A stretch of DNA of 64,000 nt from Acanthosepion lycidas. Taxonomy: Eukaryota > Mollusca > Cephalopoda > Sepiida > Sepiidae. The stretch is from the NCBI GenBank assembly GCA_963932145.1, contig OZ010603.1:79014828-79078827 (forward strand). The letters are read 5' to 3'. Below the pieces are notes generated by a model. It made no database searches. It was not told where the DNA came from and was given only the letters and a program-made list of their open reading frames with translations. Below are positions 1 through 9,930 of this stretch, one piece after another (positions within the stretch are counted from its first letter, which is position 1; each line of letters starts with the position of its first letter). The position numbers and the translations under genes were made by a program.

Positions 1-913
1 AGTGAACGTAATTTTATTGGGCTTTTAATTCTTCGTCTACTACTTTGCTAACATCAACTACGTAAAACAAAAAATATTTTAAAAAGACATTACATATTTT
101 TACATTGTTAAAACTTTTAACTTAAAAGAAAAACGAACCGTGTTTCTGTTAAATAAATGTGACATTTAATCATTAACAGGATCGATCGTTAATAATTGGT
201 TGTATATTATTTTTTTACGCTATATAAGTAGAAAGATTTCTTTCAAATCAGATTACTTTAACTTTAAATTTTTTAATTTTACTAAAATAACGTGTCAGAA
301 ATTTTTTTAAATATTTTAAAAATCGATAAATTTGTGTTTGTTTACAAATTTCTTAAAATTAAGAAAATGGCCGTTTTCAAGAAAATTTAAAAATTTAAAA
401 TTAAATTTGACAATCAAATGTATATAGTTTCTATCTGAAATACACCAGAATTGTTTAATTAATAGAAATCGTAAATTTAATCATTAAATTTTCAATTAAA
501 GCTAAAATGAAATCTTCAAGTATGTTTTTTCGTTGTAAAAAATTCATTTTAAACTTCAATATAGAAAATTTATGCCGAAATAGTGGAGGTACCTACATTT
601 AATTTATTACTCCTCCCTTGTTAGAATTGAAATAAATATTTAAAAAAAACCCTGATAAATTATCAATTAAAAGTACAATGTGTTTTTTTTTTTTTTTTGC
701 TTTTTGTTTTTCTTTTTAAATAAAACGAAGGGTAAAAACAGTTTTATATTTCCCGATTTAAACAAACAAAAAAAAAAAAAAAAAAATGGAAGTAACCGTT
801 AACGTCTTCGTTTTTTTTTGTTTTGTTTTGTTTTTTACATATCCCCGGTTTAATTTTTAAAAATAGATAAACAGAATTGTACATTTATTTCATAATTTAC
901 CCATGAAGAGTTA
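1..913. other. AT-rich stretch without recognisable gene
   Basis: Very AT-rich sequence with poly-T and poly-A runs near 680-700, 765-787 and 810-835. No open frame, transposon end or RNA gene was recognised. Confidence 0.5.
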
Positions 914-915
914 TA

Positions 916-1020
916 TTAGGTTGGTGCAAAAATAATGACGTAATAATAATGTCGTTTTTTGAGGTTAAAAGATACGTCAAAAAACAACATTATTACGTCA
1001 TTATTTTTGCACCAACCTAA
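916..1020. mobile_element. Mariner-type MITE, copy 1
   Basis: A 105-bp near-palindrome that begins TTAGGTTGGTGCAAAAATAA and ends with its complement. It is flanked by TA on both sides (914-915 and 1021-1022), the duplication expected of Tc1/mariner elements. The termini resemble those of mariner elements and of the human MADE1 MITE. It has no coding capacity and would need a transposase from elsewhere. Three more copies lie at 25854, 32019 and 36392. Confidence 0.9.
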
Positions 1021-1022
1021 TA

Positions 1023-1555
1023 AATTCCACGTTAATAGAAACAAGGAAAAAAATCTGGCATCATACGGGCATTAGATTCTGAGAAATGGAAAAAATATTA
1101 AAAAATGGTGTGTGTACCATGTACGAATAATTTCGTCATTGACTGTGTTTAAGGAGTTAATAATATGCATTGTAATATTGTATTTTTTCTGGAGAGAAGC
1201 GGCAAAAGCTCTAGCTACGCCACTGGGTTGAAAACCAAATCTGTAAGAAGGATGAAATAGAAAAAGGAAAACACCTACTTTTACTATTAATTAAAGTTAT
1301 GGATTCAAATAAAGACAATTTAAATAAATAATTGTTATAAGCTTCCTTTACTATGGCGGAAAGTGTTTGTAATGACAGAAAAATAAAAAGTTTAATATTT
1401 AAGAAAAGGTAAGAAAAGTTTGAAAACCATTTTTTTTTTTTTGCCATAACGAAATAAAAATAAGACAAGAAAAATAGATTCAGGTTTGGAAATAATTACC
1501 CCAATAGCGTTTTATATCCTCTTTTTAAAGAAAAGTTACTGTTAAACATGGCTCC
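1023..1555. other. Unannotated AT-rich stretch
   Basis: No conserved domain or transposon end was seen. The 85-residue minus-strand open frame at 1211-1468 is low-complexity Phe/Ser/Leu sequence running over a poly-T tract and is not taken as a gene. Confidence 0.4.
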
Positions 1556-1559
1556 GCTA

Positions 1560-1850
1560 ATGAAAGCATTGTTGTATCTGAAACCCCTCATAGGAAAGAC
1601 GCAATTACATCTCTAGGGATAAGTGATTATTTAGTAGATAATGAATATCTTCTAAGCTTAAGAGAACAATGTAAGGATCTATGTGAAAACAAATATGAAA
1701 ATGTTATTAAGGTGAAAGATGTTGTAATCATAAAAACTCCAGTTAAACTTCGTCCTTATTAGCAAGAGTCAGATCTTGCAAAAATAGAAATAATTGTCAG
1801 ATTTTAATGAAACTTCCAGAAACTATTCAGGAATGATGGAAATTGTTATA
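1560..1850 (+). mobile_element. BEL/Pao LTR retrotransposon relic (fossil fragment)
   Basis: A short, broken fragment of the Pol C-terminal region. The translation contains EYLLSLREQ and, further on, VIKVKDVVIIK. This pattern resembles the DUF5641 region that follows the integrase in BEL/Pao elements. No LTRs, gag or other Pol parts were seen nearby. It is an old fossil scrap, identified by pattern only. Confidence 0.45.
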
Positions 1851-1882
1851 AATATGTTATTTTTTTTAAAAGTCATTATAAA

Positions 1883-1912
1883 AATATATTTTTTATATAT
1901 ATATATATTACA
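1883..1912. repeat. Short (TA)n tract
   Basis: A (TA)n run of about 20 bases, the first of many in the window. Confidence 0.8.
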
Positions 1913-2039
1913 CCCCCATAAATAAATTAATAAAAAACTATAAAAGTTTATGGACGAAGCACGGAGGTCATTATAGTTACAAACACAAGGCTTTGAGGAA
2001 AGTAAATCATGTTTTATTTTTTTTTAAATCCGACCTCGT

Positions 2040-2212
2040 AAACCTAAATTCAGCGGAATTTCGAACTGAACCCTTTATTTAGTCCATGATGGTAGAAATT
2101 CCAATAAATATTACCTGAAGAAGGCCGGGGCGTACAATGGCCGAAACGTCGTGAATATAGCAATAAAGATAAGGACAACAATCCGAACAGTGTAAATAGT
2201 GTAGATTATTAA
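2040..2212 (+). mobile_element. PLE 3'-terminal fragment with hammerhead-like motif (family A)
   Basis: The sequence ends with the block CTGAAGA (2115-2121), a GGCC...GGCC hairpin, GAAAC and GTC, and then a tail reading roughly CCGAACAGTGTAAATAGTGTA. The same block ends the PLE fragments at 3872-4690 and 26757-27290, which carry GIY-YIG-type coding sequence. This piece is therefore assigned to the same PLE family. It lies directly downstream of the minus-strand methyltransferase gene. Function is not implied. Confidence 0.6.
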
Positions 2213-2229
2213 AAAAAAAAAATTAGACA

Positions 2230-3186
2230 TTATTTTGTGTCTGTCTTCTTCCAGTAAATATTTGGCGGCCACGAGGCACTTTTTGAAACTGCAAGTTCAG
2301 ACGTAAATGATGGCGAATTGTAGGATTTGTAATTTCTATTTGAAAAGAAATCCACAAGGTATTTCTGATCCGACCGATTTAAAAGGTTCCATTCCATGAA
2401 AACGTGACTAATGTGGATACTATCAAAGAATTTCTGACCCCCGCGGATTATCCTTCCTTCATTCCCTTCGACATCGATGACCACAACAGCTTTTTTCCGA
2501 GGCATGAAATCGATAAGGTCATCTAACAACACCGTAGTTTTGTTTTTTGTGTTGTATCTATCCTTATCTAAGTCTTTCATATTTTGACCCGCGTTTAACA
2601 GCCTGGACATACCAAGATTTGAAACCCCAGCGGTTAGCTGTATCGTTTCATATTTATCAGATAAAGGTTTTGTCACAAGGGTTATTAACTTCTCAAAGTG
2701 GTTAATAACTATTGATTGGTGGAATTTTTCAATATTAATGTCCATCGCTTCTATAGCAAGGGCGGGTCTTTTGAGATTAGCGGCGAGAAGACTATACATT
2801 CCTAAATTGGCTCCAATGTCGACAACCGCGTAGTCCGGGTTTGCAGCAAGTATATTCTGGAGACTCTGAGAAATATCATTTTCCCATTTTCCCGTCTTTC
2901 GGATCATGTTCGTGATGTATTCTTTCGGATTCTCATGAACACAGATTGGTATTTTCCCGCGTACTGTATTAAACGGAATGCATTGAACAGGCGGATGAAT
3001 TTGCTGACTGTACTTCAGTATGAAGTGAGCTGCATCAGCTGACTTAGGTCTCGAATCATAGCTTTGTGTTAGAGGTAATTTACCAGACGCCATTTGCAAA
3101 TAATCCCAGCGGATATGATTTCGCGAAAGAATAAATATTAATGCCGTGACTAAGACCACACAGAAAGTAATTATTAGCTTTTTCAT
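2230..3186 (-). CDS. FkbM-family SAM-dependent methyltransferase, single exon
   Basis: A complete 318-residue frame with no introns. Residues 5-21 are a hydrophobic signal-anchor or signal peptide (IITFCVVLVTALIFIL), so the protein probably enters the secretory pathway as a type II membrane or lumenal protein. Residues 121-136 (VVDIGANLGMYSLLAA) form the glycine-rich SAM-binding motif I. IEAMDIN (145-151) is the following acidic motif. IDVEGNEGRIIRGG (237-250) matches the strongly conserved FkbM motif, and PPNIYW (307-312) is a typical C-terminal block. FkbM enzymes methylate hydroxyl groups of sugars or small molecules. The substrate here cannot be told. The frame opens at the first ATG, directly before the hydrophobic segment. 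No TATA box or poly(A) signal was convincing. Intronless members of this family are common in molluscs, so a young retrocopy is possible, but the frame is undamaged. Confidence 0.82.
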   Translation of the reverse strand: MKKLIITFCVVLVTALIFILSRNHIRWDYLQMASGKLPLTQSYDSRPKSADAAHFILKYSQQIHPPVQCIPFNTVRGKIPICVHENPKEYITNMIRKTGKWENDISQSLQNILAANPDYAVVDIGANLGMYSLLAANLKRPALAIEAMDINIEKFHQSIVINHFEKLITLVTKPLSDKYETIQLTAGVSNLGMSRLLNAGQNMKDLDKDRYNTKNKTTVLLDDLIDFMPRKKAVVVIDVEGNEGRIIRGGQKFFDSIHISHVFMEWNLLNRSDQKYLVDFFSNRNYKSYNSPSFTSELAVSKSASWPPNIYWKKTDTK

Positions 3187-3639
3187 GATTTTGCAATGCC
3201 CGTGTGAAAAACAGACTAACCCTTATCAATTTAATGCGACGAAAAATATGTTGTTTTGACGAGAGATTATCGTTAGATAACTCAATCGATCAATCAGTAT
3301 TGTGATTCTAACTGGTTGAAACAGTACACGCCTATCTGTCAAGGCGACCACTAATTTATAGTTCACGATAAAGAAATCAACCTAATAATGCAGCTGCTGC
3401 TATTTCTTTTATCTCTGACAGTGTCAAGTGTTTACCGATTTGTATTTTAAAACCAGAACCTCCTACATAAGACCGTTTATTTTTAAGCTAATGTTCCCCT
3501 TATAAATGACACAAGAGCCACTCGAGGTAGAGGGTTACTACAGGTGTTTGTTATGTTAGTTTAAGCGGTAAGAGGCTCTATTTCTGAACCCTCGAAGTTC
3601 ACTATTTTCATCAAGTTCCTTCCTGGTGTAATCAGTTCT
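3187..3639. other. Upstream region of the methyltransferase gene; no gene seen
   Basis: The sequence just upstream of the minus-strand methyltransferase start should hold its promoter. No clear TATA or initiator was recognised. No repeat family was recognised either. Confidence 0.4.
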
Positions 3640-3832
3640 AAACTTGGTACCTATGCTGGTAACAACTATTTACTCCTGTCTTAATAGTAAATCTGATCGG
3701 TTCGATAAAGTCAAAATGGGAACTGATCGCCAAAATGACCTACAATCAGTTGTTAACTGGGACAAGAAATGGCTTGTTAATTTTAATCCCTCCAAAACAA
3801 AACTGCTCCCTTTTAATCGTCTGGGAGAAACT
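3640..3832 (+). mobile_element. LINE reverse-transcriptase fragment
   Basis: The translation contains DLQSVVNWDKKWLVNFNPSK followed by TKLLPFNR. This is the region after the catalytic box of APE-type LINE reverse transcriptases (the usual pattern is SDLxxIxxWxxxxLVxFNxxKTKLLxF). Both ends are cut off. It is a dead fragment with a PLE fragment directly downstream. Confidence 0.75.
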
Positions 3833-3871
3833 TTTTTTTTTACCTATTGCTAAGAAACGAGCATATTATCG

Positions 3872-4690
3872 GAAAAATACAAAAGATCTGAGGTCTATAT
3901 AACACCAGGACGCCCTTCAAAACTGGTTCAACACTTCGCAGACACCTTTTCCGAGTAAGACCGCCTATAGAGAACGTGATTAAGCACTGTGTGTACGTCA
4001 TCGCATGCAGCTGTGGGAAGAAATATGAAGAAGAAATAGGCCGTCCCGTTAGTATAAGGCTACAGGAACATCGTAAACACGAAGGAAAATAGAAAAATCA
4101 GGCGTAGCCGGCCACATATGGAAAGAAAAGGGAGATCAGCGCCTCCTATGGGATAAGGTTGAAATAATAGACAGAGAACATCACTGGAAAATACGAAAAC
4201 TTAAGGAATCAGCGCATATGCTACAAACATCTCCTAAGCCGGAAAAGCAAAGAAATTAATACAATATAGGAACCAGTAATACGGAAAGCTAAAAAAAACA
4301 AACAAACAATAATAACAACAAAATTGCAAAATTGTAATAGGAGCTCTGGTAAAAATAGTTACTGAGAAATTAGATTTATAAGCTCTCCCAAATTCACACA
4401 ATTCCATGTGTTCTCAAGAACACATAATCAAGTGGGTAAAAGCGTTGGTTAAACCCATAGAGTTGTTAGTTTAATACCTGGCTAGAGCTAAGGTGAACAA
4501 AAATTTGGGAGAGTTAAAGGGAGATAACGTATACTAAGACCTCCAGAAGAGATGTTAACCCGAAATAAAGGGTTCAGTTTGAAATTCCAATCACCTGAAG
4601 AAGGCTGGAACGTACAACGGCGGAAACGTCGGGAATATGGCAGCGAAGTTGGGGATAACCCTCAATATGTAAACAGTGTAAGTAATGTAA
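3872..4690 (+). mobile_element. Penelope-like element, 3' part with GIY-YIG endonuclease region (family A)
   Basis: Two coding blocks are visible. Around 3990-4090 the translation reads CVYVIACSCGKKYEEEIGRP, the start of a PLE-type GIY-YIG endonuclease. Around 4100-4260 it contains HIWKEKGDQRLLWDKVEIID and WKIRKLKESAHML, which are typical PLE C-terminal residues. The piece ends with a hammerhead-like block (CTGAAGA, hairpin, GGAAACGTC; about 4593-4630) and a tail shared with 2040-2212 and 26757-27290. The element is 5'-truncated and damaged. Confidence 0.75.
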
Positions 4691-4830
4691 ACTGCTATCT
4701 ACTATTTTCCTGATTACTCTTCTATTGTTCTCGCTCCTTAATAGTGTTTCTCTTTTTTCTTATTCTTTCGCACTCAGTAACCCCTTGTGTCTTGCATTGG
4801 GTGATATCATTTTTTGGTTGAATAAGAACG
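4691..4830 (+). mobile_element. LINE 3'-terminal fragment
   Basis: The sequence 'ctatctactattttcctgat' and the following 'cccttgtgt...tgggtgatatcat' match the 3' ends at 43025-43200 and 13735-13897. It is the last part of a LINE ORF and its 3' UTR. It abuts the PLE 3' end on its left. Confidence 0.6.
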
Positions 4831-4934
4831 GTGAGAAGACACAATAAACGCCATTAAAATTGTTTCCCTAAAACGGAAAATATTTATTACTCAAGAACTG
4901 GGCTAATTATTTCATGATTTTATTTAGTTAGCGC

Positions 4935-5214
4935 ACCCCTCCATCTCACAATTGTGGTTCATGATGACATTTACAGACAATGGCTCGCCGGTCCTTTTTG
5001 CACCGGGGATGTTGAACTTACAGCGTTCCTCCTTTCAGAAGTGGATTTGTTTCCGAAGTTACTTTCTTCTAGCCTCTGTCTAAGGAGGCAGGACATAAAA
5101 AGAAGCTGGTGGTTTGAATTCAAAGATTCCTTCTCCTAGACTGATTGCCACACAGTCTGTCCTGCTATTTTACCTATAGCTAGGGAAGAGATGGATTCAT
5201 ACCTTTTCGCCTCA

Positions 5215-5215
<1 letters not shown>
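4935..5215 (-). mobile_element. SINE fragment, minus strand
   Basis: The sequence parallels 44002-44230: a segment with 'ccatctcacaattgtg', an inner segment with 'ttctagcctctgtctaagga' and the shared body 'ccttctcctagactg'. The tRNA-like head seen in other copies is missing because the copy stops at the (TA)n tract at 5217. A 61-residue open frame inside it is not a gene. Confidence 0.65.

Positions 5216-5216
<1 letters not shown>

Positions 5217-5256
<40 letters not shown>
5217..5256. repeat. (TA)n tract
   Basis: A pure TA run of about 40 bp. It forms the left border of the hairpin unit 5257-5422 and the right border of the SINE fragment before it. Confidence 0.95.
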
Positions 5257-5259
<3 letters not shown>

Positions 5260-5419
5260 GAAATATACTCTTAAAGTGTGCTATATTTATGGGATAAAGT
5301 GCTCAATATCAGAGATAGAACGTGTGTAAATATAAAAGTGAACATTGAAGTCAACACTTAGAGGCGATTGCGTCTAGCATGAAACAGCCTGTCGCCTCTA
5401 AGTGTTGACTTCAATGTTC

Positions 5420-5422
<3 letters not shown>
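5257..5422 (+). repeat. (TA)n-bounded unit with perfect 29-bp inverted repeat and hammerhead-like loop
   Basis: Positions 5339-5367 and 5392-5420 are exact inverted repeats of 29 bp around a 24-base loop. The arm plus loop contains a short stem TGC/GCA, then GAAAC (5381-5385), five bases, then GTC (5391-5393). This is the layout of a minimal type I hammerhead on the stem II/stem III side. The CTGACGA half-core is intact in the related minus-strand copy at 38676-38842 but not here. (TA)n tracts border both ends. Confidence 0.75.
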
Positions 5423-5461
<39 letters not shown>

Positions 5462-5550
5462 CTTTTTGAATTTGTAGGTCTGATGAAATGTTGGATCATG
5501 ATTACGATTCCAATGTAATAAATTATAACCATGGAATATTAGTGTTTGAG

Positions 5551-5596
<46 letters not shown>
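5423..5596. repeat. Two (TA)n tracts enclosing a 95-bp unit
   Basis: (TA)n at about 5423-5458 and 5554-5596. The enclosed 95 bp contains GTCTGATGA followed by a possible stem (TTGGA...TTCCAA) and no coding potential. It is not recognised elsewhere in the window. Confidence 0.75.
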
Positions 5597-5598
<2 letters not shown>

Positions 5599-5921
5599 GA
5601 TATACTATACCTCCTTGAGTAGACACATGTCACTTATCTGATCAATGTTTAAAAAAAACTACCTACCCACAATATACAAGCATCTTTAAGAAATATTCTG
5701 GTCGAAAACAATAAAATTCTATATAGATCACATTACCGGAAACATCTCGCTATAAGAGAGGCCTGTATATTAAACATTTCTCTGTTACTATAAACCTCAC
5801 CTTATTTGACAGTGGGAATGGCGTGTTGCTTTTTAAAAACATAGAAAGGCGCTCAATCGAATTCCAGCCGCGCTCTTCACGCGATGGATCAGAATAAACG
5901 CTCCTACAATTATTCAAAATA

Positions 5922-6250
5922 CACACACACACACACACACAACAACAACAACAACAAAAAAAACTTTGTAAACAGTCAAACATGAAGAGAAATTAACAAA
6001 CCCTAAAACAAGCATCCTTGACTAAAGAAGTGACCAAAAGCGCTTGTTTATCTTAGGTGTTGTTAATTTTTCTTCATTGTTCGTCTGTGTTGCAGTATAT
6101 CCTATCAAAACCAAAATGATGTTGTCAATGAGAAAACAATACAAAATAAAATACATCTTAAACTATCAAACAGGAAAAGAAATTAACAACACCAAAAACA
6201 AACACTCTTGAAAATGGTTAAAGATGTGGCTGAAAGCGCTTGATATAATG
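5922..6250. repeat. (CA)n tract and a diverged repeated segment
   Basis: A CA run lies at 5922-5940. Beyond it, 5983-6060 and 6167-6245 share blocks such as 'gaaattaacaa' and 'aaagcgcttg'. The second contains CTTGAAAATGG...GGCTGAAAGCGCT, like the family E hairpins near 53.6 and 54.0 kb. No gene is seen. Confidence 0.5.
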
Positions 6251-6377
6251 GACAATACAGACAATTTTTGTACTCTCTTGCTCGCTCCAAACGGAAAAAT
6301 GAAAGAACGCTGGAAAAATTAATTTTTTCTTGTCCGTCATATTTAACGAAAGATGTTTAAAGAAAGATTGCTGTCCA

Positions 6378-6465
6378 ATTATATATATATATATATATAT
6401 TTTTGGTTGGTTGGTTGGGTTTTATGGCATATCAACCACTGTGGGTCATTTAATGCCAAATTAAG

Positions 6466-6540
<75 letters not shown>
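6378..6540. repeat. (TA)n, (CA)n and (TACA)n tracts
   Basis: TA runs at about 6378-6400 and 6502-6533, with a CA run at about 6470-6492. Between them, 6402-6470 carries the dispersed repeat 'ggttgggttttatggcatat'...'caaccactgtgggtcattta', seen again at 6703-6744 and inverted at 26526-26585. Confidence 0.85.
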
Positions 6541-6543
<3 letters not shown>

Positions 6544-6567
6544 ATACACATATACCTATACATATAT

Positions 6568-6978
6568 TAAACATACAGTACTATTAAACATATAGCTGGC
6601 AACATTATTTTTTCAAAAACGTATAGCTGGCAACATTATTCTTTCCAAAAAACGTATAGCTGGCAACATTATTATTTCCAAAAAACGTATAGCTGGCAAC
6701 ATTGGTTGGTTGGTTGGGTTTTATGGCATATCAACCACTGTGGGTGCTGGCAACATTATTTTTTCCAAAAACCGTATAGCTGGCAACATTATTGTTTCAA
6801 AAACGCATACCTGGCAACATTATTTTTTTCCCAAAAACGTATAGCTGGCAACATTATTGTTTCAATAACGTATAGCTGGCAACATTATTTTTCCGAAAAC
6901 ATTATCTGAGGCCTTGTTGTTGCACGTAATTTATCGTCATACCCAGGACGCGGATGAGGTTTATCGTCATACCCAGGA

Positions 6979-6983
<5 letters not shown>
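6568..6983 (-). repeat. Short 31-bp-repeat element, inverted relative to the large array
   Basis: About nine units of the roughly 31-bp repeat (TAGCTGGCAACATTATT core) lie here. They are the reverse complement of the unit in 17882-25818. The left end (AGTACTATTAAA-like) matches the right end of the large array inverted. The right end (TTATCGTCATACCCAGGACG twice) matches the left end of the large array inverted. One unit is split by a 42-bp piece (6703-6744) also present at 6404-6447. The element sits between (TA)n tracts. Confidence 0.85.

Positions 6984-7048
<65 letters not shown>
6981..7048. repeat. (TA)n tract
   Basis: A pure TA run of nearly 70 bp separating the 31-bp-repeat element from the PLE that follows. 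Confidence 0.95.
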
Positions 7049-7050
<2 letters not shown>

Positions 7051-8337
7051 CCACTTTCAACCCCACTCTGCCTCCACTATCCCAAATAATCAAACGTCGC
7101 TGGGAAATACTACATCTCAAACCAGACCTCCCAAAAATTGTTTAAGGAACTCGGCCTTCTTGCATATCGTAGACCTAAGAACCTAAATGAAATCATAGGT
7201 AGTAACCACATTTCAGGGGACAAGGTAATCCGTAATAAACTAACAACAAAAACAACAGGATTTTTCCAACCATGTAACAACAAAAGAAATTTATGTTGCA
7301 ACCATATTAAACACACGAATTCATTCACTAGCTCAATCACTAAATCTACTTTCAAAATCTACCACGATTCTAACTGTAGAAGTCATAACATAATTTACCT
7401 CCTAGAATGCACACTATGCCAGAAACAATATGTAGGAAAATCTGAATGGCCCTTTCACTACAGAATTAATAATTATCGCAATCGAATTAAGTCGACTCCC
7501 CATTAAAAATTATTACCTGTGGAACAACATTTCCGCCTGGAAAAACACGATTTCAAAATCCATGCTAAATTCACTATAATTGAGACAATAGAAAAGTTCA
7601 GAGCAGATAACATTAGAAAGATTTTAGAGTTCCATGAAAATAAGTGGATACAACGTCTAAAAACACAATATCCAGCTGGGCTAAACCATAAATTTAACAA
7701 TATAGATAGTACTAATATATAACTTTACAAATCAAAACCTACCCACATTTCTCACCCACACAAGACAGACATGCTTTCGGAGGCGTTGAGGCCTCACACT
7801 TATACACACACCCACACGAATATACACACTTACACACATCATACTCACTCACTCCCTAACACACACCCACAGCAATACACACGCTTACACATATCATACT
7901 CACTCACTCCCTAAGAACCAAATAACACACACACAAACACTTAACAGAGACACATCCCTTCTCCAGGACCAATAAAACTGTCAAACTGACCCAGGGAATT
8001 CAGAGAAGCATAGATCCATCCAGCTCTTATCTCAAATAACAACTTAAAAGAGACTGTTTGACCAACACAAGGAATGTTAAAAGATTCATGTTAAAAAGAT
8101 AAAAAAAAATAAATAAAAAAACAAATGAAAACTACAGACAAAAGTTCATTTTCTCCATCAAGGCATTCATTTCTGTAGTTTACTGCTACCAGCAAGCAGA
8201 AATATTTCTTCTCCTGATGAAGGCCATTTTGGCCGAAACTAGTCGAGGAATCTAAAGGAAATAAAAAACGAAAGAATATTAATCTACAACCCAGTGTGTC
8301 TGAAGATTTTAATTTTTTAATATATTTTTTTATTGTT

Positions 8338-8338
<1 letters not shown>
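7049..8338 (+). mobile_element. Penelope-like element, 3' half (family B), between two (TA)n tracts
   Basis: The sequence opens inside the reverse transcriptase C-terminal region (TTFNPTLPPLSQIIKRRWE, about 7050-7106). AYRRPKNLNEI and then the GIY-YIG region HNIIYLLECTLCQKQYVGK follow (about 7388-7444). A further block with FRLEKHDFKIHAKFTIIE and WIQRLKTQYPAGLNHKFN (7528-7695) is the PLE C-terminus. A long 3' UTR with CA-rich sequence leads to the hammerhead-like block CTGATGA (8214-8220), a GGCC hairpin, GAAAC and GTC. The end is 'ttttttattgttcaa' followed directly by (TA)n. The 5' end is cut at a (TA)n tract. A shorter copy with the same 3' end is at 46242-46432. The coding part is damaged. 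Confidence 0.82.
7798..7950 (+). repeat. CA-rich imperfect repeats within PLE 3' UTR
   Basis: Imperfect 'cacacacccacac' and 'actcactccctaa' motifs are repeated about twice (7798-7860 and 7861-7915). This is non-coding. Confidence 0.6.
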
Positions 8339-8371
<33 letters not shown>

Positions 8372-8442
8372 CACAAAATGCATAACTGAATTAATTGGTT
8401 AATTTGTCAGATCCTCATACGTCGAAACCGACGGAAGATTCC

Positions 8443-8490
<48 letters not shown>
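8339..8490. repeat. Two (TA)n tracts with 70-bp spacer
   Basis: TA runs at about 8339-8369 and 8444-8490. The spacer contains 'cagatcctcatacgtcgaaa' and nothing recognisable as a gene. Confidence 0.85.
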
Positions 8491-8496
8491 ATGATT

Positions 8497-8925
8497 TATT
8501 TAAAAATTATAACATAAATATGTTAGAAAATCACTACAAAAATAGCCATTTTGTTTCGACACCTCTGGTGTATTATCAAGTTAAATGTAGAATAAACTCA
8601 AGTTTTTTGAATTCTCGTATACTTGTATTTTGATTGGTCATTCCAGCTCATGTAACAGCGTTTCCCCTTACGAGAGGTGGTTAATTAATTTGAACCTTTT
8701 AAAACCTTTATCCTACAATCTACATTCAACATCTTCACTTGATAAGACACCAGAGGTGTTGAAACAAAATGGCTATTTTTGTAGTGATTTTATAACATAT
8801 TTATTTTATAATTTTCGAATAAATAATTATATTCGTTCTACTCTGTATTCAGCACTCTTTTAAGAATAGTAATTGTTGGTTATTGGAATTTATTCCGTAT
8901 ACACCAATCATATACTTGGTTATAT
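8497..8925. repeat. Inverted-repeat unit (family G), (TA)n-bounded
   Basis: Positions 8497-8596 and 8737-8833 are imperfect inverted copies of each other. Each carries CTTGATAA, then ACACC-AGA-GGTGT (a 5-bp stem with a 3-base loop), then GAAACAAAATGGC; the first copy reads on the minus strand and the second on the plus strand. The stretch to 8925 recurs inverted at 39565-39790. A 77-residue open frame at 8630-8863 lies across the repeat and is not a gene. Confidence 0.75.
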
Positions 8926-9002
8926 ATATCTATATATCTATCTATCTATGTATATATATATATATATATATATATAGATAGATAGATAGATAGATAGATA
9001 GA

Positions 9003-9044
<42 letters not shown>

Positions 9045-9070
9045 TAGATACATAAAGAGAGAGAGAGAGG
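8926..9070. repeat. (TA)n, (TAGA)n and (GA)n microsatellite cluster
   Basis: TA, then TAGA, then GA dinucleotide runs follow each other. The minus-strand open frame across it is low-complexity. Confidence 0.9.
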
Positions 9071-9083
9071 GGGGGGAAACTAT

Positions 9084-9156
9084 ACTTAGCCGACGTGTTT
9101 CTTTCTCTGAGAGACTTTATCCAGCCAATGTGATGACAAAACACGTCGGTTAAGTT
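9084..9156 (-). repeat. Hairpin with degenerate hammerhead-like loop
   Basis: The arms 9084-9100 and 9138-9156 are near-perfect inverted repeats built on CCGACGTGTTT. On the minus strand the loop reads CTGGATAAAGTCTCTCAGAG followed by AAAGAAACACGTC. This resembles the CTGANGA-stem-GAAAC pattern, with changes in the first core strand. The pairing would place a GTT at the expected cleavage triplet if read as a type III layout. This is speculative. Confidence 0.5.
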
Positions 9157-9214
9157 TAGTTTTCTCTCTTATCTCATTTTATTCATTTTGTCTCTTCTAC
9201 AGATACACTCCATC

Positions 9215-9217
<3 letters not shown>

Positions 9218-9279
<62 letters not shown>
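9218..9279. repeat. (TA)n tract
   Basis: A pure TA run of about 62 bp, followed by a 115-bp spacer with no recognisable content. Confidence 0.95.
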
Positions 9280-9281
<2 letters not shown>

Positions 9282-9391
9282 TTGCATGGTTGTTTGTGAC
9301 CTTATGCGTGAAACCTAAGTTCACAAGAAACTCTCCATGCAATCGCATATGTTAGCTCTAACACGGATATTGAGCACTTTTCACTAAGTAC

Positions 9392-9392
<1 letters not shown>

Positions 9393-9457
<65 letters not shown>

Positions 9458-9458
9458 G
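9393..9458. repeat. (CA)n-(TA)n compound microsatellite
   Basis: A CA run of about 40 bp passes directly into a TA run of about 22 bp. The following 9459-9885 has no recognisable gene. Confidence 0.95.
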
Positions 9459-9885
9459 TAAAGGAAATAAATCTAATTCAAGTGGATCCTAGTAATATAA
9501 AATATTGAAACTTATCAACAAATAGAGCTCAATGTATTTATTATTACAGAGCAGAAATTAATGCACAATCAAATGCAAATAACCTCATATGGGGAATAAG
9601 CTTATTTCAACCGACGACGAAAATATAACTCATCGATTTTATTCAACCCCGGTATAGACTGAGTTCATGTCGGAATTAGAAATTTAACTGTGAAAGCAAC
9701 AACAACAACAAAAACGTCGTAAAACTAATACAGAATTTATCCATTTCAGTGTTTCAGTTAGACGAAAGGTACGAGTCAGTATTCAAGGGAGGCTGCAAGG
9801 TATTTTATAAAATTAAACCCGGATATTAACCTTATGACATTAACTTGGGGTTATATCAAGATTGAAATATAAAATGTTAATATAA

Positions 9886-9886
<1 letters not shown>

Positions 9887-9924
<38 letters not shown>

Positions 9925-9930
9925 CGTGTT
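9887..9930. repeat. (TA)n-(TG)n compound microsatellite
   Basis: A short TA run is followed by a TG run of about 24 bp. Confidence 0.9.

Noticed and set aside
8400-8440. A hammerhead-like block around 'cgtcgaaaccgacgg'
   Set aside because: GAAAC is present, but no CTGANGA-like string with a paired stem precedes it at a sensible distance.
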